Shown here piece after piece: positions 1-8,539 of a stretch of DNA of 64,000 bases. Location of the stretch: positions 62,001-126,000 of the forward strand of contig NZ_ML660063.1 in assembly GCF_007004665.1 (NCBI RefSeq), read 5' to 3'. This DNA comes from Denitrobaculum tricleocarpae (GTDB taxonomy: Bacteria; Pseudomonadota; Alphaproteobacteria; Kiloniellales; Kiloniellaceae). The number at the start of each line of letters is the position of its first letter. Within the stretch, counting starts at the first letter, position 1. Under the pieces are notes generated by a model that had not been told where the DNA came from, searched no databases, and saw only the letters and a program-made list of their open reading frames with translations. The position numbers and the translations under genes were made by a program.

Positions 1-279
1 ACCCTCGAGAACTGGGAAGAGGACCGCAGCGAGCCGCGCGCGAACAAGCTGGTGATGATGGCCGGTGTTCTGAACATTCCCTCGACCTGGCTCTTGACTG
101 GCGATGCGCCGAAGGAAATGAAGCGCGGCTTCGATTTCCAGGAGACCATGGGGATATCCCAGAAACTGGAGCGGGCCATGGCAATGCAGGTCGCACTTTC
201 CTCGCTGCTGGAAGAGGTCTCCTCCGATGTCTCGCGGCTTCAGAACGAGCTGGACAGCGAGCTGGAGATGGAAGCCTGA
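1..279 (+). CDS. XRE-family helix-turn-helix regulator, C-terminal part (5' truncated by window)
   Basis: The reading frame is open from base 1 to the TGA at 277-279, so the gene starts before the window. The first visible residues (TLENWEEDRSEPRANKL, then MAGVLNIPSTWLLTG) match the end of an XRE/Cro-type HTH domain: recognition-helix end, then the usual 'W-L-L-x-G' closing helix. About 60 further residues form a charged, probably helical tail (LQNELDSELEMEA at the end). The family binds DNA as small repressors or activators. The target cannot be judged because the N-terminus and upstream neighbours are missing. Confidence 0.75.
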   Translation, partial: TLENWEEDRSEPRANKLVMMAGVLNIPSTWLLTGDAPKEMKRGFDFQETMGISQKLERAMAMQVALSSLLEEVSSDVSRLQNELDSELEMEA

Positions 280-931
280 AGCCCGGCGGGCACTGCGCCC
301 CGGAGAATCCAGGGCGTTTCATCAAAGACCCCGTCTGACCACTTGTTCCTCCTGCCATAAGCGGGCCCTATGACATGAGCGAGGTTTCGGGCGGATCTGG
401 TCGCGCTCGTTAGTCTTGCCATTCTGACGGGTGTAAAGTTTTTTTCGCTGCATCGGTGGGACGGCTGCCAGGGCTGATGCCGGCAAACTGTCACGGCCTC
501 ATCACTCTATCGTCCCTTTGTGTGTGGCGTATCCGACAGGCACAGGCTTGACCAACCAACCGCCGCGTCTGGCCGAAAGCTACTCCTGCCTGTCTTCCAC
601 GGGTCGTTTCCTTCCCGGCTTTCCAGGCCGCCGCGGTTTTCTCACATTCCCTTTGCGGATTTCTCGCTGCCCTGCTTCAGAGGGCTATGCAAACATTCCA
701 GTAGATCCGGTTAAGTGCTGCTTTCTGCGGCGCCGCCCGTCGTAAGGGTAAAACTACATATGCCTTGTGCGGGCATGCGGGTTCCCTGCGGCTACGCCAG
801 TTGCTAGGTACATGGCAGCCTGATGCTTGTAAGCGAACAAAGTCTCTTGCAGACCGATTCCGACTGCGGGTTGTGCAGGCTGATTTTACATTCAAATTTT
901 TTGATTTAAGCGAACTGAGAGGACCTCAATC
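280..931. other. 650-bp intergenic stretch, no gene recognised
   Basis: No reading frame here has a convincing ribosome binding site or family resemblance. The short open frames on both strands look like chance. The stretch separates the XRE regulator from the first PEP-CTERM gene and presumably contains that gene's promoter. I see no clear terminator, tRNA or repeat. Confidence 0.5.
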
Positions 932-1648
932 ATGTGGGTCAGGACAACACGACTTGCGGGTGCGGCCTGTATCGCAGCCCTGCCGTTTTTTTCGAGTTCA
1001 GATCTATCCGCGGCGCCGATTTTTTTCGATGACCGTGAGGCTTTCATGGCTGCGGCCGGTGCGCTGGCGGGTTTCGAGGGCTTCGAGGCCGCCAATATCG
1101 GCCCCGGAGGCAGTGCGACTGGATCAGAGTCCTGGGACAGTGAAAGTGACGATTCAGTGTTCAGTCCCGGTGGAATCGTGGAGGGCATCCGCTTCTCCGC
1201 TTTCCCTGGCGAACAGATTGCTGTCGCCGGCGGCTTTTCGCCCAATTCGACCGGAGTTGCGATTGGCCCCGAGGACGTTGCCAGTGATCTCTCGATAAAC
1301 CTCTTCACCGAGATCAATGCATTCGGTTTCGACCTCTTTAATCTTGGCGAAAGCGAGCAGGTCTTTCGCATTCCCATCCGCGACAGCTTTGACGAATTTG
1401 TCACGGAAATAGAGGTCACAGCCGGTCCTCTCGGCAGTTTCTTCGGAGTGATCGATGAGAGTCTTCTGTTGCGGGAATTCACCATCGAAGGTGTCAATCA
1501 AGACCTGGCTGCTGAGCTGATCGACAATGTGGTTTTCGGCATTGCCAATCCGACCGCCGTGCCCGAGCCGGGCACTCTTGCTCTCTTTGGTGCGGGTCTG
1601 CTGGGTTTTGTTGCGGCACGCCGCAAACGTGTGGGAACCCCTCGGTAA
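932..1648 (+). CDS. PEP-CTERM sorting domain protein 1
   Basis: This predicted exported protein has 238 residues. It begins with a signal peptide (basic start, hydrophobic core CIAALPFFSS, cleavage near SAAP). It ends with the tripartite PEP-CTERM signal: VPEPGTLALFGAGLLGFVAARRKR, seen as the VPEP motif, a hydrophobic helix and a basic tail. In characterised systems such tails are recognised by an exosortase in the inner membrane and the protein is routed to the surface or extracellular matrix. The mature middle region is acidic and poor in cysteine, with no domain I recognise. An AGAGGA ribosome binding site lies 8 nt before the ATG. It is the first of three tandem PEP-CTERM genes; the next starts about 75 nt downstream. 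Confidence 0.88.
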   Translation: MWVRTTRLAGAACIAALPFFSSSDLSAAPIFFDDREAFMAAAGALAGFEGFEAANIGPGGSATGSESWDSESDDSVFSPGGIVEGIRFSAFPGEQIAVAGGFSPNSTGVAIGPEDVASDLSINLFTEINAFGFDLFNLGESEQVFRIPIRDSFDEFVTEIEVTAGPLGSFFGVIDESLLLREFTIEGVNQDLAAELIDNVVFGIANPTAVPEPGTLALFGAGLLGFVAARRKRVGTPR

Positions 1649-1721
1649 CTCCATCAGCAACCCTTCAGGCCGCGGCGCAATTGATCCGGACCAAGGTGCT
1701 TCGGGCGCAAGGAGCAGTGTG

Positions 1722-2393
1722 ATGTTTGAACGTTTCAGGTTGATAGCGGTTGTGGCATTTGGCCTTTTTTTGGCCTCAGCCGGTACAGCGGAGGCCGGCC
1801 TCTGCGGCACGTCTATTTCGACCGACTGGACGGAGTTTCCCCGCGAAAACCAGACGGTCACGCCGACATTCGAATCTCCAGGCTTCGAAGCTTGCGGGAC
1901 CACGTCCTTTTTCAGCGGCTTTCTTGAGACGGAATTCAATGGCGGGGACATCGATCAAGGTGCATTCAACATGTCTGTGGAGGCACTGGACAACGACAGC
2001 TTGCGGCTCACGGCGCAATCGATCAACCTGAATGACGAAGATACTCATGTCTTCCCCACCGTAACAGTGACACTGAGCGATATTGCATGGCTTGGCGGGC
2101 CCGGTGAGATCGTGGACGTGCTTCATGTCGGCGGCACGACGAGCTATTTCGAGGTGATTGGTTTCACGCACGACACCATTACCTTTGAGTGGGGTTTATT
2201 CTCTGTCGCGGGCAGCATCTTTTTCCCCAACGAACTTACATATTTCCAGGATTTCAACATCGTCGCTAGGCATACCGCGGTCCCTGAACCCGGCAGTCTG
2301 GTGCTATTCGGGCTCGGCCTGGCCGGGTTTGTCATGGCGAGGCGGGCCTCAGGAAGAGTTCGGTCTCGGAACTTGCATGCGAGAAAAATTTAA
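1722..2393 (+). CDS. PEP-CTERM sorting domain protein 2
   Basis: This 223-residue exported protein has a signal peptide (MFERFRLIAVVAFGLFLASA, cleavage near TAEA). It ends in a PEP-CTERM tail (VPEPGSLVLFGLGLAGFV followed by MARR). The ATG at 1722 is preferred to an upstream in-frame ATG because AAGGAG precedes it and the signal peptide starts there. Two cysteines (LCGTS near the mature N-terminus and EACGTT) could form a disulfide. The body looks beta-rich, with alternating hydrophobic residues and Gly/Thr/Asp. No enzymatic motif is visible. Its position between two other PEP-CTERM genes suggests co-expression as matrix or surface proteins. Confidence 0.85.
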   Translation: MFERFRLIAVVAFGLFLASAGTAEAGLCGTSISTDWTEFPRENQTVTPTFESPGFEACGTTSFFSGFLETEFNGGDIDQGAFNMSVEALDNDSLRLTAQSINLNDEDTHVFPTVTVTLSDIAWLGGPGEIVDVLHVGGTTSYFEVIGFTHDTITFEWGLFSVAGSIFFPNELTYFQDFNIVARHTAVPEPGSLVLFGLGLAGFVMARRASGRVRSRNLHARKI

Positions 2394-2423
2394 AGCGATT
2401 TCATTTCAACAAAGGCGATTTCC

Positions 2424-3071
2424 ATGTTCGATACGACAAAAGTTTTGGCGGGTTTTTCCGCCTCGGCGGCTGCTCTGCTTCTCAGTTTGAATATCTCAAG
2501 CGCCGAGGCGGCTTTCATTTCACAAAACTCCAGCTTTGGCGCCGACACGATCACTTACGACACGGACACCGGTCTGGAGTGGCTGGACCTGACCGAAAGC
2601 ACCGGGCTGTCGGTCAATCAGGTTCAGGCGGAACTCGGCGCGGGCGGACTCTACGAGGGTTTCACCTTTGCGACCCGCAGCGACATAGAGACCCTTTTCT
2701 ACGACTCCGCCGGTATCACACCCGGTTTCCAATGGCCGCCTGAGCTCCCGGTCTGGGAGTTGGCGAACCTTCTGGGCATCACGGAGCCCTTCTTCTTCAT
2801 CTCCTTCGGCCACTATCTGCTCGAGGGCCCCGCACTCAACGCGGGTCTGGCGAGCCTGGAGCCGACGATCCCCTTCGGTGACGGCGCCGCGACGCGCGCG
2901 ACCATTGACGATAACGGTCTCCCGTTCGATCAGGCGGAACTGACCGTGGGCAGTTTCCTGTTCCGCAGTTCCACACCCGTCACCGTGCCGGTTCCCGAAC
3001 CGGGTAGCGCGCTGCTGTTGCTCACCGGTCTTGCAGCCTTGGCCTACGGCCGCCGGCGCGGGCGGGTTTAA
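2424..3071 (+). CDS. PEP-CTERM sorting domain protein 3 (DUF1566-like body possible)
   Basis: The 215-residue product starts with a signal peptide (hydrophobic stretch FSASAAALLLSLNISSAEAA). It ends with VPEPGSALLLLTGLAALAYG and the basic tail RRRGR, a PEP-CTERM signal. The mature start, with 'DTDTGLEWLDLTES' followed by 'GFTFATRSDIETLF', resembles secreted PEP-CTERM proteins of the 'TGLEWLDLT' type, which are widespread but uncharacterised. It lies 30 nt after the second PEP-CTERM gene, so the three are probably one operon. No exosortase gene is in the window; it must be elsewhere in the genome if these tails work. Confidence 0.87.
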   Translation: MFDTTKVLAGFSASAAALLLSLNISSAEAAFISQNSSFGADTITYDTDTGLEWLDLTESTGLSVNQVQAELGAGGLYEGFTFATRSDIETLFYDSAGITPGFQWPPELPVWELANLLGITEPFFFISFGHYLLEGPALNAGLASLEPTIPFGDGAATRATIDDNGLPFDQAELTVGSFLFRSSTPVTVPVPEPGSALLLLTGLAALAYGRRRGRV

Positions 3072-3113
3072 GAGGTACAAAGGCCCGGCTGGCCGGGAGG
3101 AGGCCCGGCGCTC

Positions 3114-3980
3114 TCAGAAGTTGATGTCGCCGCGGTTCGTGGCGAGTCTGCGGACCAGATCGACCAGCCTGGGGCCGACTTCCTGCTCCATGCGGTCCTG
3201 GTCGAGCATGAAGGCGGGACCGCCGCAGTTAAAGGCCATGACAGGCGCGCCGTCGCGTGGAACAAGCGGTACGCCGACGGCGTGCACGTCCGAGCGCCAT
3301 TTGCCGAAAGACGTGCAGAAGCCTTTTTTCGCGATGTCTTCTTCTGCCTGGGCGATGCCGTCTCTGATCTCGGGCCACTCCTCACCGCTGCGTTCCTCTA
3401 TCCGCTCCAGCAGATAACCCCGCTCGCCTTCCGGCAGGGCGCAGAGAAACGCCAGGCCGATCGACGTGCTTTCGATCGGCACGCGGGCGCCGATCTCCAG
3501 GCGGAGCGTGGCCAGACTCTCCGGGTGACAGGTCTGCAGGTAGCGCATGCTCATGCGGTCGCGTCCGCCTAAAGCAACCGAGACACTCTCCTTGTCGGCC
3601 AGCTCCTGCATGGCCGCGCGCGCGGTCTGACGGATCTCCATGCCGGCGAGGCTGGCGTATCCAAGCGCCAGCACCGGCGTGCCGAGCTGGTACTTCCCGA
3701 GCCGCTCAAGATAGGTGATGTAGCCGAGGGCGCTGAGGGTGTAGGTCAGGCGGGAAATGGTGGCTTTGGGCAGCCCGGTGCGCTCGGCCAGTTCCTGATT
3801 CCCGAGCGGCCCGTCGCCGGGTTCGAAGGCGCGCAGGATTTCCAGGCCGCGGGCCAGTGCGGTGACGAATTGCCGGTCACCCGCCACGCCCTTGATGACG
3901 CCATCGGTTTGAAGCTGGTCCTTCAGCGATCCGTCGAGCTTTGGATTTCCGTCGCGTCTCTTTCGCACGCCTTTGTCCAT
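3114..3980 (-). CDS. IclR-family transcriptional regulator
   Basis: The 288-residue protein has an N-terminal winged helix ([37 protein letters not shown]) and a C-terminal IclR effector domain ([18 protein letters not shown], then [20 protein letters not shown]). IclR proteins sense small carboxylic or aromatic acids and repress or activate adjacent catabolic genes. The gene is divergent from glutaryl-CoA dehydrogenase, whose start is 180 bp away, so control of gcdH is the natural inference. The start is uncertain: ATG at 3980 is used, but an in-frame ATG at 4031 has GAGTAGAG just upstream and would add 17 residues. The gene converges with the PEP-CTERM operon. Confidence 0.88.
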   Translation of the reverse strand: MDKGVRKRRDGNPKLDGSLKDQLQTDGVIKGVAGDRQFVTALARGLEILRAFEPGDGPLGNQELAERTGLPKATISRLTYTLSALGYITYLERLGKYQLGTPVLALGYASLAGMEIRQTARAAMQELADKESVSVALGGRDRMSMRYLQTCHPESLATLRLEIGARVPIESTSIGLAFLCALPEGERGYLLERIEERSGEEWPEIRDGIAQAEEDIAKKGFCTSFGKWRSDVHAVGVPLVPRDGAPVMAFNCGGPAFMLDQDRMEQEVGPRLVDLVRRLATNRGDINF

Positions 3981-4156
3981 TCCTGATTGCTGTCTCTTCG
4001 ACAGAGACCATGCCGTTCCCGGCAAACGCATCTCTACTCACGCGGCATTTGCCAGCAAAACCCACAAAAACATTGAACCTAACGGTCTCACGCTTTAAAC
4101 ATAGCGTCAAGATTTGCGGAAAAATATTCCGCATAGCGGAATTATTGGAGATTGCC

Positions 4157-5341
4157 ATGTCATCGAAGCCGGACTTTAAGTGGGACGATCCTCTGTTGCT
4201 GGACGACCAGCTCAGTGATGAAGAGCGGATGATCCGCGACGCCGCCCATTCCTATTGTCAGGACAAGCTGATGCCGCGAGTGCTGGAGGCGAACCGGCAT
4301 GAGCTTTTCCACCGCGAAATCATGAACGAATTGGGGGAACTGGGCCTGCTCGGCTCGACAATCCCCGAGAAGTACGGCTGCGCCGGCGCCAACTACGTCA
4401 GCTACGGCCTGGTGGCGCGCGAGGTCGAGCGGGTCGACAGCGGCTATCGCTCGGCCATGTCCGTGCAGTCGTCGCTGGTGATGCATCCGATCTACGCTTA
4501 CGGCAATGAAGAGCAGCGCATGAAGTATCTGCCCAAGCTCGCCAGCGGCGAGATGGTCGGCTGTTTCGGGCTGACCGAGCCGGATCACGGCTCCGATCCC
4601 GGTGGCATGAAGACCATGGCGCGCAAGGTCGACGGCGGCTACATCCTCAAAGGTGCGAAGATGTGGATCACCAACTCCCCGATTGCCGATGTCTTCGTGG
4701 TCTGGGCCAAATCCGATCCGGACAATGCGATCCGCGGTTTCGTGCTGGAAAAGGGCATGGACGGCCTGTCCGCGCCCAAGATCGAGGGTAAATTCTCGCT
4801 CCGGGCCTCGGTCACCGGCGAAATCGTCATGGATGACGTTTTTGTGCCGGACGAGAATCTCCTTCCCAACGTCCAAGGCCTTAAAGGCCCCTTCGGCTGC
4901 CTGAACCGGGCCCGCTACGGCATTTCCTGGGGTGCGCTGGGCGCTGCTGAGTTCTGCTGGCAGGCGGCGCGCAGCTATACCATGGAGCGCACGCAGTTCG
5001 GCCGGCCCCTGGCGGCGAACCAGCTGATACAGAAGAAGCTGGCCGACATGCAGACGGAAATCACCCTGGGCCTGCAGACCTGCCTGCGCATCGGCCGCCT
5101 GTTCGACGAGGGCCGGGCGGCGCCGGAGGCCATCTCCCTGGCCAAACGCAATTCCTGCGGCAAAGCCCTGGATATCGCCCGAGTCGCACGTGACATGCAC
5201 GGCGGAAACGGTGTGTCGGATGAATATCACGTGATCCGCCACGTGATGAACCTGGAGGCCGTCAACACCTATGAGGGCACCCATGATGTGCACGCACTGA
5301 TCCTCGGGCGGGCGCAAACCGGAATTCAGGCATTTTTCTAA
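4157..5341 (+). CDS. gcdH: Glutaryl-CoA dehydrogenase
   Basis: The 394-residue FAD flavoprotein of the acyl-CoA dehydrogenase fold oxidises and decarboxylates glutaryl-CoA to crotonyl-CoA in lysine, tryptophan and benzoate degradation. The family signatures are present: [16 protein letters not shown] (FAD/substrate loop), [18 protein letters not shown], and the C-terminal [15 protein letters not shown] followed by [20 protein letters not shown]. Glu373 in that last block is the expected catalytic base, and its surroundings are almost identical to well-known GCDH enzymes. TTGGAG lies 6 nt before the ATG at 4157; a longer in-frame extension upstream overlaps the IclR promoter region and is rejected. 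Full length for the family. A strong terminator follows at 5386-5416. Confidence 0.96.
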   Translation: MSSKPDFKWDDPLLLDDQLSDEERMIRDAAHSYCQDKLMPRVLEANRHELFHREIMNELGELGLLGSTIPEKYGCAGANYVSYGLVAREVERVDSGYRSAMSVQSSLVMHPIYAYGNEEQRMKYLPKLASGEMVGCFGLTEPDHGSDPGGMKTMARKVDGGYILKGAKMWITNSPIADVFVVWAKSDPDNAIRGFVLEKGMDGLSAPKIEGKFSLRASVTGEIVMDDVFVPDENLLPNVQGLKGPFGCLNRARYGISWGALGAAEFCWQAARSYTMERTQFGRPLAANQLIQKKLADMQTEITLGLQTCLRIGRLFDEGRAAPEAISLAKRNSCGKALDIARVARDMHGGNGVSDEYHVIRHVMNLEAVNTYEGTHDVHALILGRAQTGIQAFF

Positions 5342-5385
5342 CAAAAGTTGTTGTTTCTTGCCGGCTTTCTTGAGGCCCTGCACTG

Positions 5386-5416
5386 AAAAACGGGAGGCTT
5401 TATGCCTCTCGTTTTT
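5386..5416 (+). terminator. Rho-independent terminator after gcdH
   Basis: A 13-bp stem with one G-U pair (AAAAACGGGAGGC with GCCTCTCGTTTTT, loop TTTAT) ends in a T run. It sits 45 nt after the gcdH stop codon. Confidence 0.92.
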
Positions 5417-6224
5417 CTTATGTCGACAGTGAGGGCATCAACCGCAGCAGGGCGTCCGCGTTGAGGCCAGATGCCGGATGCGGCTCAGGTCTGGTGTCGC
5501 TCGAAGCGAAAAGCCTTCCTTTCGGCCTGGCGGGCGGCACGAAACGCGCCGGCCACCCGAACTAAAAAATCCGTGTTCATGGTTAACAAAAGTGAGCGGG
5601 AACCGCATCCGGGATCGGTAGCTGTTAACCTTAAGTTTTGCCCGGTATGGTTAATAGAAATCCTTAATTGCTTAAGCACAAAAATTTTATCCCCTTCCGA
5701 CTAGCAGGATTGCGTTTTACGCATGGCAAACGAATGCTTGCCGTCGGCAAATTGAATGGGGTGACTCGCCGCCGTAACTTGCGCGCTGCGTGCCTCTGAA
5801 ATCACCTCAGGAACCATAGTGTAAGGACATTGATTCATTGAGGTTTGTGGTCACCTCGGACGCCTCATGTGTCAACATGTATAAAAATCCGACAGTGAGA
5901 TTCCAAGTAGTATATCTACTATTTGGCCTTGTCTTAATTAAGGCAATTTTATGGCGTGCAAATACGTTAACGCGAAATAACTTATTTATAAAAATAAAAA
6001 TCGATAAATATCAAAAGTAAATAAGTAATTATATTTGATTTTTGCAAAAAAAATTGTACGGCATTCGATATTAATTCGCGATAATTCTTTTTGACATTGC
6101 ATGTTAATCTCTTGTAAAGCATTTCTCACGCATCGGGTTGGGGTCAGTTTCTTAACGAAATTGGTAACGGTGCAGAGGTCCTAGCGGTGGCCTTGTCACG
6201 GAAATAACACTGTGGTGAAGACCG
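5417..6224. other. 800-bp gap with an AT-rich island, no convincing gene
   Basis: The segment from about 5838 to 6110 is strikingly AT-rich (runs such as TTATTTATAAAAATAAAAATC) against a GC-rich background. One open frame (5838-6020, 60 codons) lies in it but has no ribosome binding site and no recognisable product. Several TTAA half-sites occur (for example CTTAATTAAG near 5934). The island ends just before the cell wall hydrolase, so it may carry that gene's regulatory region or be bound by a nucleoid-associated xenogeneic silencer. Confidence 0.5.
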
Positions 6225-7076
6225 ATGATTAACGTTCTTGCGAAGAAGACAGAAATGCTGGGCCGGATCCAGCGGACCCCATGGGTAGCGATCTCTGCCA
6301 GCTTTCTGGCGGGGGCCGTGTTTATGGGTGCGGCCGCTTCCGACCGCGCGCCCGCCGTCATGGCCTTTGAGGCTTCCAAGACCTCTGTCGACGCTTCCGC
6401 TGCGACCCCTATCGCCCAACACGTCGACTCCGGGTGGCTTCTTCATCTGACCAGCGGCAACGCTGCGTCGGGCGCCTTTGCCGGGACGACCGATGTCGCC
6501 AAGACGGTTGAGAGCTTTAAGGAGCCCGGCGCCGCGGAGCCTGTGCTGCCGAAGGTCACCGATGTTGGCCGTGGTGTGAACCTGGCAAGCGTAAAGGCGT
6601 CTCGTGCCCCGACGCTGGCCAAGGTCGAGGATGAACTCTTCTGTCTGGCACAGAATATCTATTTTGAGGCGCGGAGCGAACCTACCGCTGGTCGTCGTGC
6701 GGTAGCGCATGTGGTGATGAATCGTGTGGCCAGTTCCCGCTTTCCATCGACGGTCTGTGAGGTCGTGCGCCAAGGGGGCGAGGACCGGTTACATCGTTGC
6801 CAGTTCTCGTGGTGGTGCGATGGTCAGAGCGACGATGTTACGAATGCAAAATCCTGGCAGGATGCCGAGCGTCTTGCGAGCTTCGTTTACTGGGGTCTGT
6901 CGATCGACATGACCGGTGGTGCACTCTTCTATCACGCTGACTATGTATCACCGCGGTGGCGTACAGCCTTCAACAAGGGTCCAACCATTGGGCGGCATAT
7001 CTTCTACACCTACAAGACGCCGACCAAAAAAGTGAAGGGAACGCAGCTGGCCAGCACGGCTGCCGACCAGGACTGA
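6225..7076 (+). CDS. Cell wall hydrolase, SleB-like (Hydrolase_2)
   Basis: The 283-residue protein has one N-terminal membrane helix (about residues 20-38, WVAISASFLAGAVFMGAAA), a 95-residue low-complexity linker, and a SleB/CwlJ-type domain from about 135. Diagnostic features are LFCLAQNIYFEARSEP, where Glu148 is the expected catalytic acid, then VAHVVMNRV, the CQFSWWCDG block, and GALFYHADYVSPRW. The family cleaves peptidoglycan glycan strands as lytic transglycosylases or muramidases. In alphaproteobacteria such proteins are periplasmic, membrane-tethered wall-remodelling enzymes unrelated to spores. It stands alone between AT-rich DNA and a lipoprotein gene. The start is an ATG at 6225 after GTGAAG. 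Confidence 0.88.
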   Translation: MINVLAKKTEMLGRIQRTPWVAISASFLAGAVFMGAAASDRAPAVMAFEASKTSVDASAATPIAQHVDSGWLLHLTSGNAASGAFAGTTDVAKTVESFKEPGAAEPVLPKVTDVGRGVNLASVKASRAPTLAKVEDELFCLAQNIYFEARSEPTAGRRAVAHVVMNRVASSRFPSTVCEVVRQGGEDRLHRCQFSWWCDGQSDDVTNAKSWQDAERLASFVYWGLSIDMTGGALFYHADYVSPRWRTAFNKGPTIGRHIFYTYKTPTKKVKGTQLASTAADQD

Positions 7077-7283
7077 TCAGGATTTCCCTCCAGGATCCTC
7101 ATTAATCCGAGACCCGACGTGAATCGGCCCGCGCTTGTCGCGGGCCGAACTGCATTTGGAAGAGGCCGGGTAACAGACTATGGCTTTCGAAGTCTGATAA
7201 ACCAGTCGGCATGGAGCCTTTCGCTTTATCCCATCGTGCGCGGTGGTGATAATAGAAGCGGTTTTCAGCAAAGCGGGGTCACG

Positions 7284-7817
7284 ATGCAGCTCAATTGTCA
7301 GCGGCTTGCCCATCTCCTGCTTTGCGTGGCAATCATGATTCCTCTGACCGGTTGCGCCCCCGCGTTCTTCAAGTATCGCTATGTTTCTCTGAATCTTATC
7401 GAGGGACTCGAAATCATAGAAGTAGGGAGACTGACGGACGATCGCCTCTTTTTTCACAACGCGATGCCGCTTGCTTATCTTCTAAAGCGTGACTCCTACG
7501 ACTTGAGGTTCGAGATCGATAAGACGCGCCTTACCGGAGAGATGAGGGTAACTATCGTTAGTAGGCGTAGTGAAAACCGCTCCTTACAAGGAGATGATGC
7601 CGCAAGCGAACCGGGCGGGGTCGCGTTCGATCACTACCGAGAGCTTCCGGAAAATACCTTGAGGTTCGCTTCAAGCAACGAATTCATGTTTGGTGGGCGC
7701 GAGGAATTTACAGCTGTTTTCAAAGTTGTCGACGATACTCTCGGTCTGATCACGAAGGAGAGTATCGAATTCAAGCTCGAGACAAACGGGTTTTACGTGG
7801 TGATCGACGCCATTTAG
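7284..7817 (+). CDS. Putative lipoprotein of unknown function
   Basis: The 177-residue product has a classical lipoprotein signal: basic N-terminus, hydrophobic core (LAHLLLCVAIMIPLTGC) and a lipobox LTGC with the lipidated Cys at residue 24. The mature protein (YRYVSLNLIEGLEIIEVG, RRSENRSLQ, KESIEFKLETNGFYVVIDAI) looks beta-rich, with no catalytic motif and no family I recognise. The ATG at 7284 is chosen because the lipoprotein signal begins there; in-frame codons upstream back to 7119 give no sensible N-terminus. An outer- or inner-membrane-anchored periplasmic protein is the only safe inference. It lies 207 bp after the hydrolase, probably with its own promoter. Confidence 0.7.
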   Translation: MQLNCQRLAHLLLCVAIMIPLTGCAPAFFKYRYVSLNLIEGLEIIEVGRLTDDRLFFHNAMPLAYLLKRDSYDLRFEIDKTRLTGEMRVTIVSRRSENRSLQGDDAASEPGGVAFDHYRELPENTLRFASSNEFMFGGREEFTAVFKVVDDTLGLITKESIEFKLETNGFYVVIDAI

Positions 7818-7890
7818 TCGCGCTGTCGCGGGCCCGGCATGCAGTCTCTCCTATCGGGACAGCTTGAAAGACGATCCTCCGGTGCACCCC

Positions 7891-8076
7891 CTATGCTTCC
7901 GGATCATCCTTGCGGTGATCGTCCAGCCGTTGCGCCGCCCGGTCGCTTTCCAGTTTGTTTTTCGTCTTTTCGCCTTTGGTCAAGCCGAACTTCGCCCGGT
8001 TGTTGCTTGCTTCGGCTTCCTTGGCGTTGCGCTTCCGCCGCTTGCGTTCCTGGCGCAGATTGATCACGTCGCCCAC
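7891..8076 (-). CDS. DUF4169 family small basic protein
   Basis: The start is decided by the ribosome binding site: GGGAG lies 9 nt before a GTG at 8076, giving a 61-residue protein beginning M(V)GDVINLRQERKRRKR. This is the conserved opening of DUF4169 proteins, a short, Lys/Arg/Glu-rich family restricted mainly to alphaproteobacteria. An upstream in-frame ATG at 8109 would add 11 residues not seen in the family. The remainder (AEASNNRAKFGLTKGEK and a charged tail ending KDDPEA) is predicted as one long helix. Its function is unknown. Upstream lies a 7-bp hairpin (8107-8127) and then the large dyads before oligopeptidase B. Confidence 0.85.
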   Translation of the reverse strand: MGDVINLRQERKRRKRNAKEAEASNNRAKFGLTKGEKTKNKLESDRAAQRLDDHRKDDPEA

Positions 8077-8106
8077 GTTGAAGATCTCCCGGAATTTGAT
8101 CATTGT

Positions 8107-8127
8107 CACCTAACCAGAGATTAGGTG
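8107..8127. promoter_or_regulatory. Short inverted repeat in the DUF4169 leader
   Basis: The sequence CACCTAA-CCAGAGA-TTAGGTG has perfect 7-bp arms 30 nt upstream of the DUF4169 GTG start. It could be an operator or an RNA hairpin in the 5' leader; no T run follows on either strand, so it is not a terminator. Confidence 0.45.
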
Positions 8128-8274
8128 AATCCGCTCCCTTGCCATATAGGGCGCGAAGTCTGTCAGGTTAGGCCCCGAGAGCGAGCTTTTCATCATCAAT
8201 TCCTGAGAACGGGCCGAGGGATCCGTCGCGCTGGCGCGTGCCTTGCCGCAGCGAACCGGTACGGAAGCCACAGG

Positions 8275-8318
8275 ACGCCATCTTTTATTTAACAAAAATG
8301 TTAATTAAAAGATGGCGT
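8275..8318. promoter_or_regulatory. Large near-perfect inverted repeat, 20-bp arms
   Basis: Bases 8275-8294 (starting ACGCCATCTTTTA) pair with 8299-8318 (ending TAAAAGATGGCGT) across a four-A loop with one T-T mismatch. The centre contains TTAAC-N6-GTTAA, which recurs at 8363-8378. It sits in the 460-bp divergent region between DUF4169 and oligopeptidase B. As DNA it resembles a strong operator or a protein-bound dyad; as RNA it would be a very stable hairpin, but without a convincing terminal T run. Confidence 0.6.
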
Positions 8319-8362
8319 GGCGTCGCCCGGATAGTCCGGGTCCTGCTTAGCAGTTTTATTAA

Positions 8363-8378
8363 TTAACGATTTTGTTAA
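8363..8378. promoter_or_regulatory. Second TTAAC-N6-GTTAA dyad
   Basis: TTAAC-GATTTT-GTTAA repeats the arms and spacing of the core of the larger dyad 74 bp to the left. Two copies with identical half-sites and spacer length suggest a common DNA-binding dimer acting on the divergent promoters. Confidence 0.5.
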
Positions 8379-8539
8379 ATGGCAGGTATCTTAAAGGATT
8401 TTCGCGCTCCGCCGCAGGTGCGGACAGGGATGGCGCGTAATGATTAGCGGTTGACGTTCAGGTGGATCGGGGACATTTGCTTAAGCTGGTTTGAGTTAAA
8501 ATGCCCCTTGTGAACGAGATCAGTCGAGGAAGAACGGTC

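Noticed and set aside
4160-5383. Open frame of about 400 codons on the minus strand opposite gcdH
   Set aside because: gcdH is nearly identical to known enzymes at its key motifs; the opposite frame has no recognisable feature.
5838-6020. 60-codon open frame in the AT-rich island
   Set aside because: No ribosome binding site, no recognisable product and a composition set by the AT-rich DNA; kept only as part of the intergenic description.
8110-8295. Possible 61-codon gene upstream of DUF4169 on the minus strand
   Set aside because: No ribosome binding site and no family likeness. The stretch contains the DUF4169 leader hairpin and overlaps half of the large dyad.
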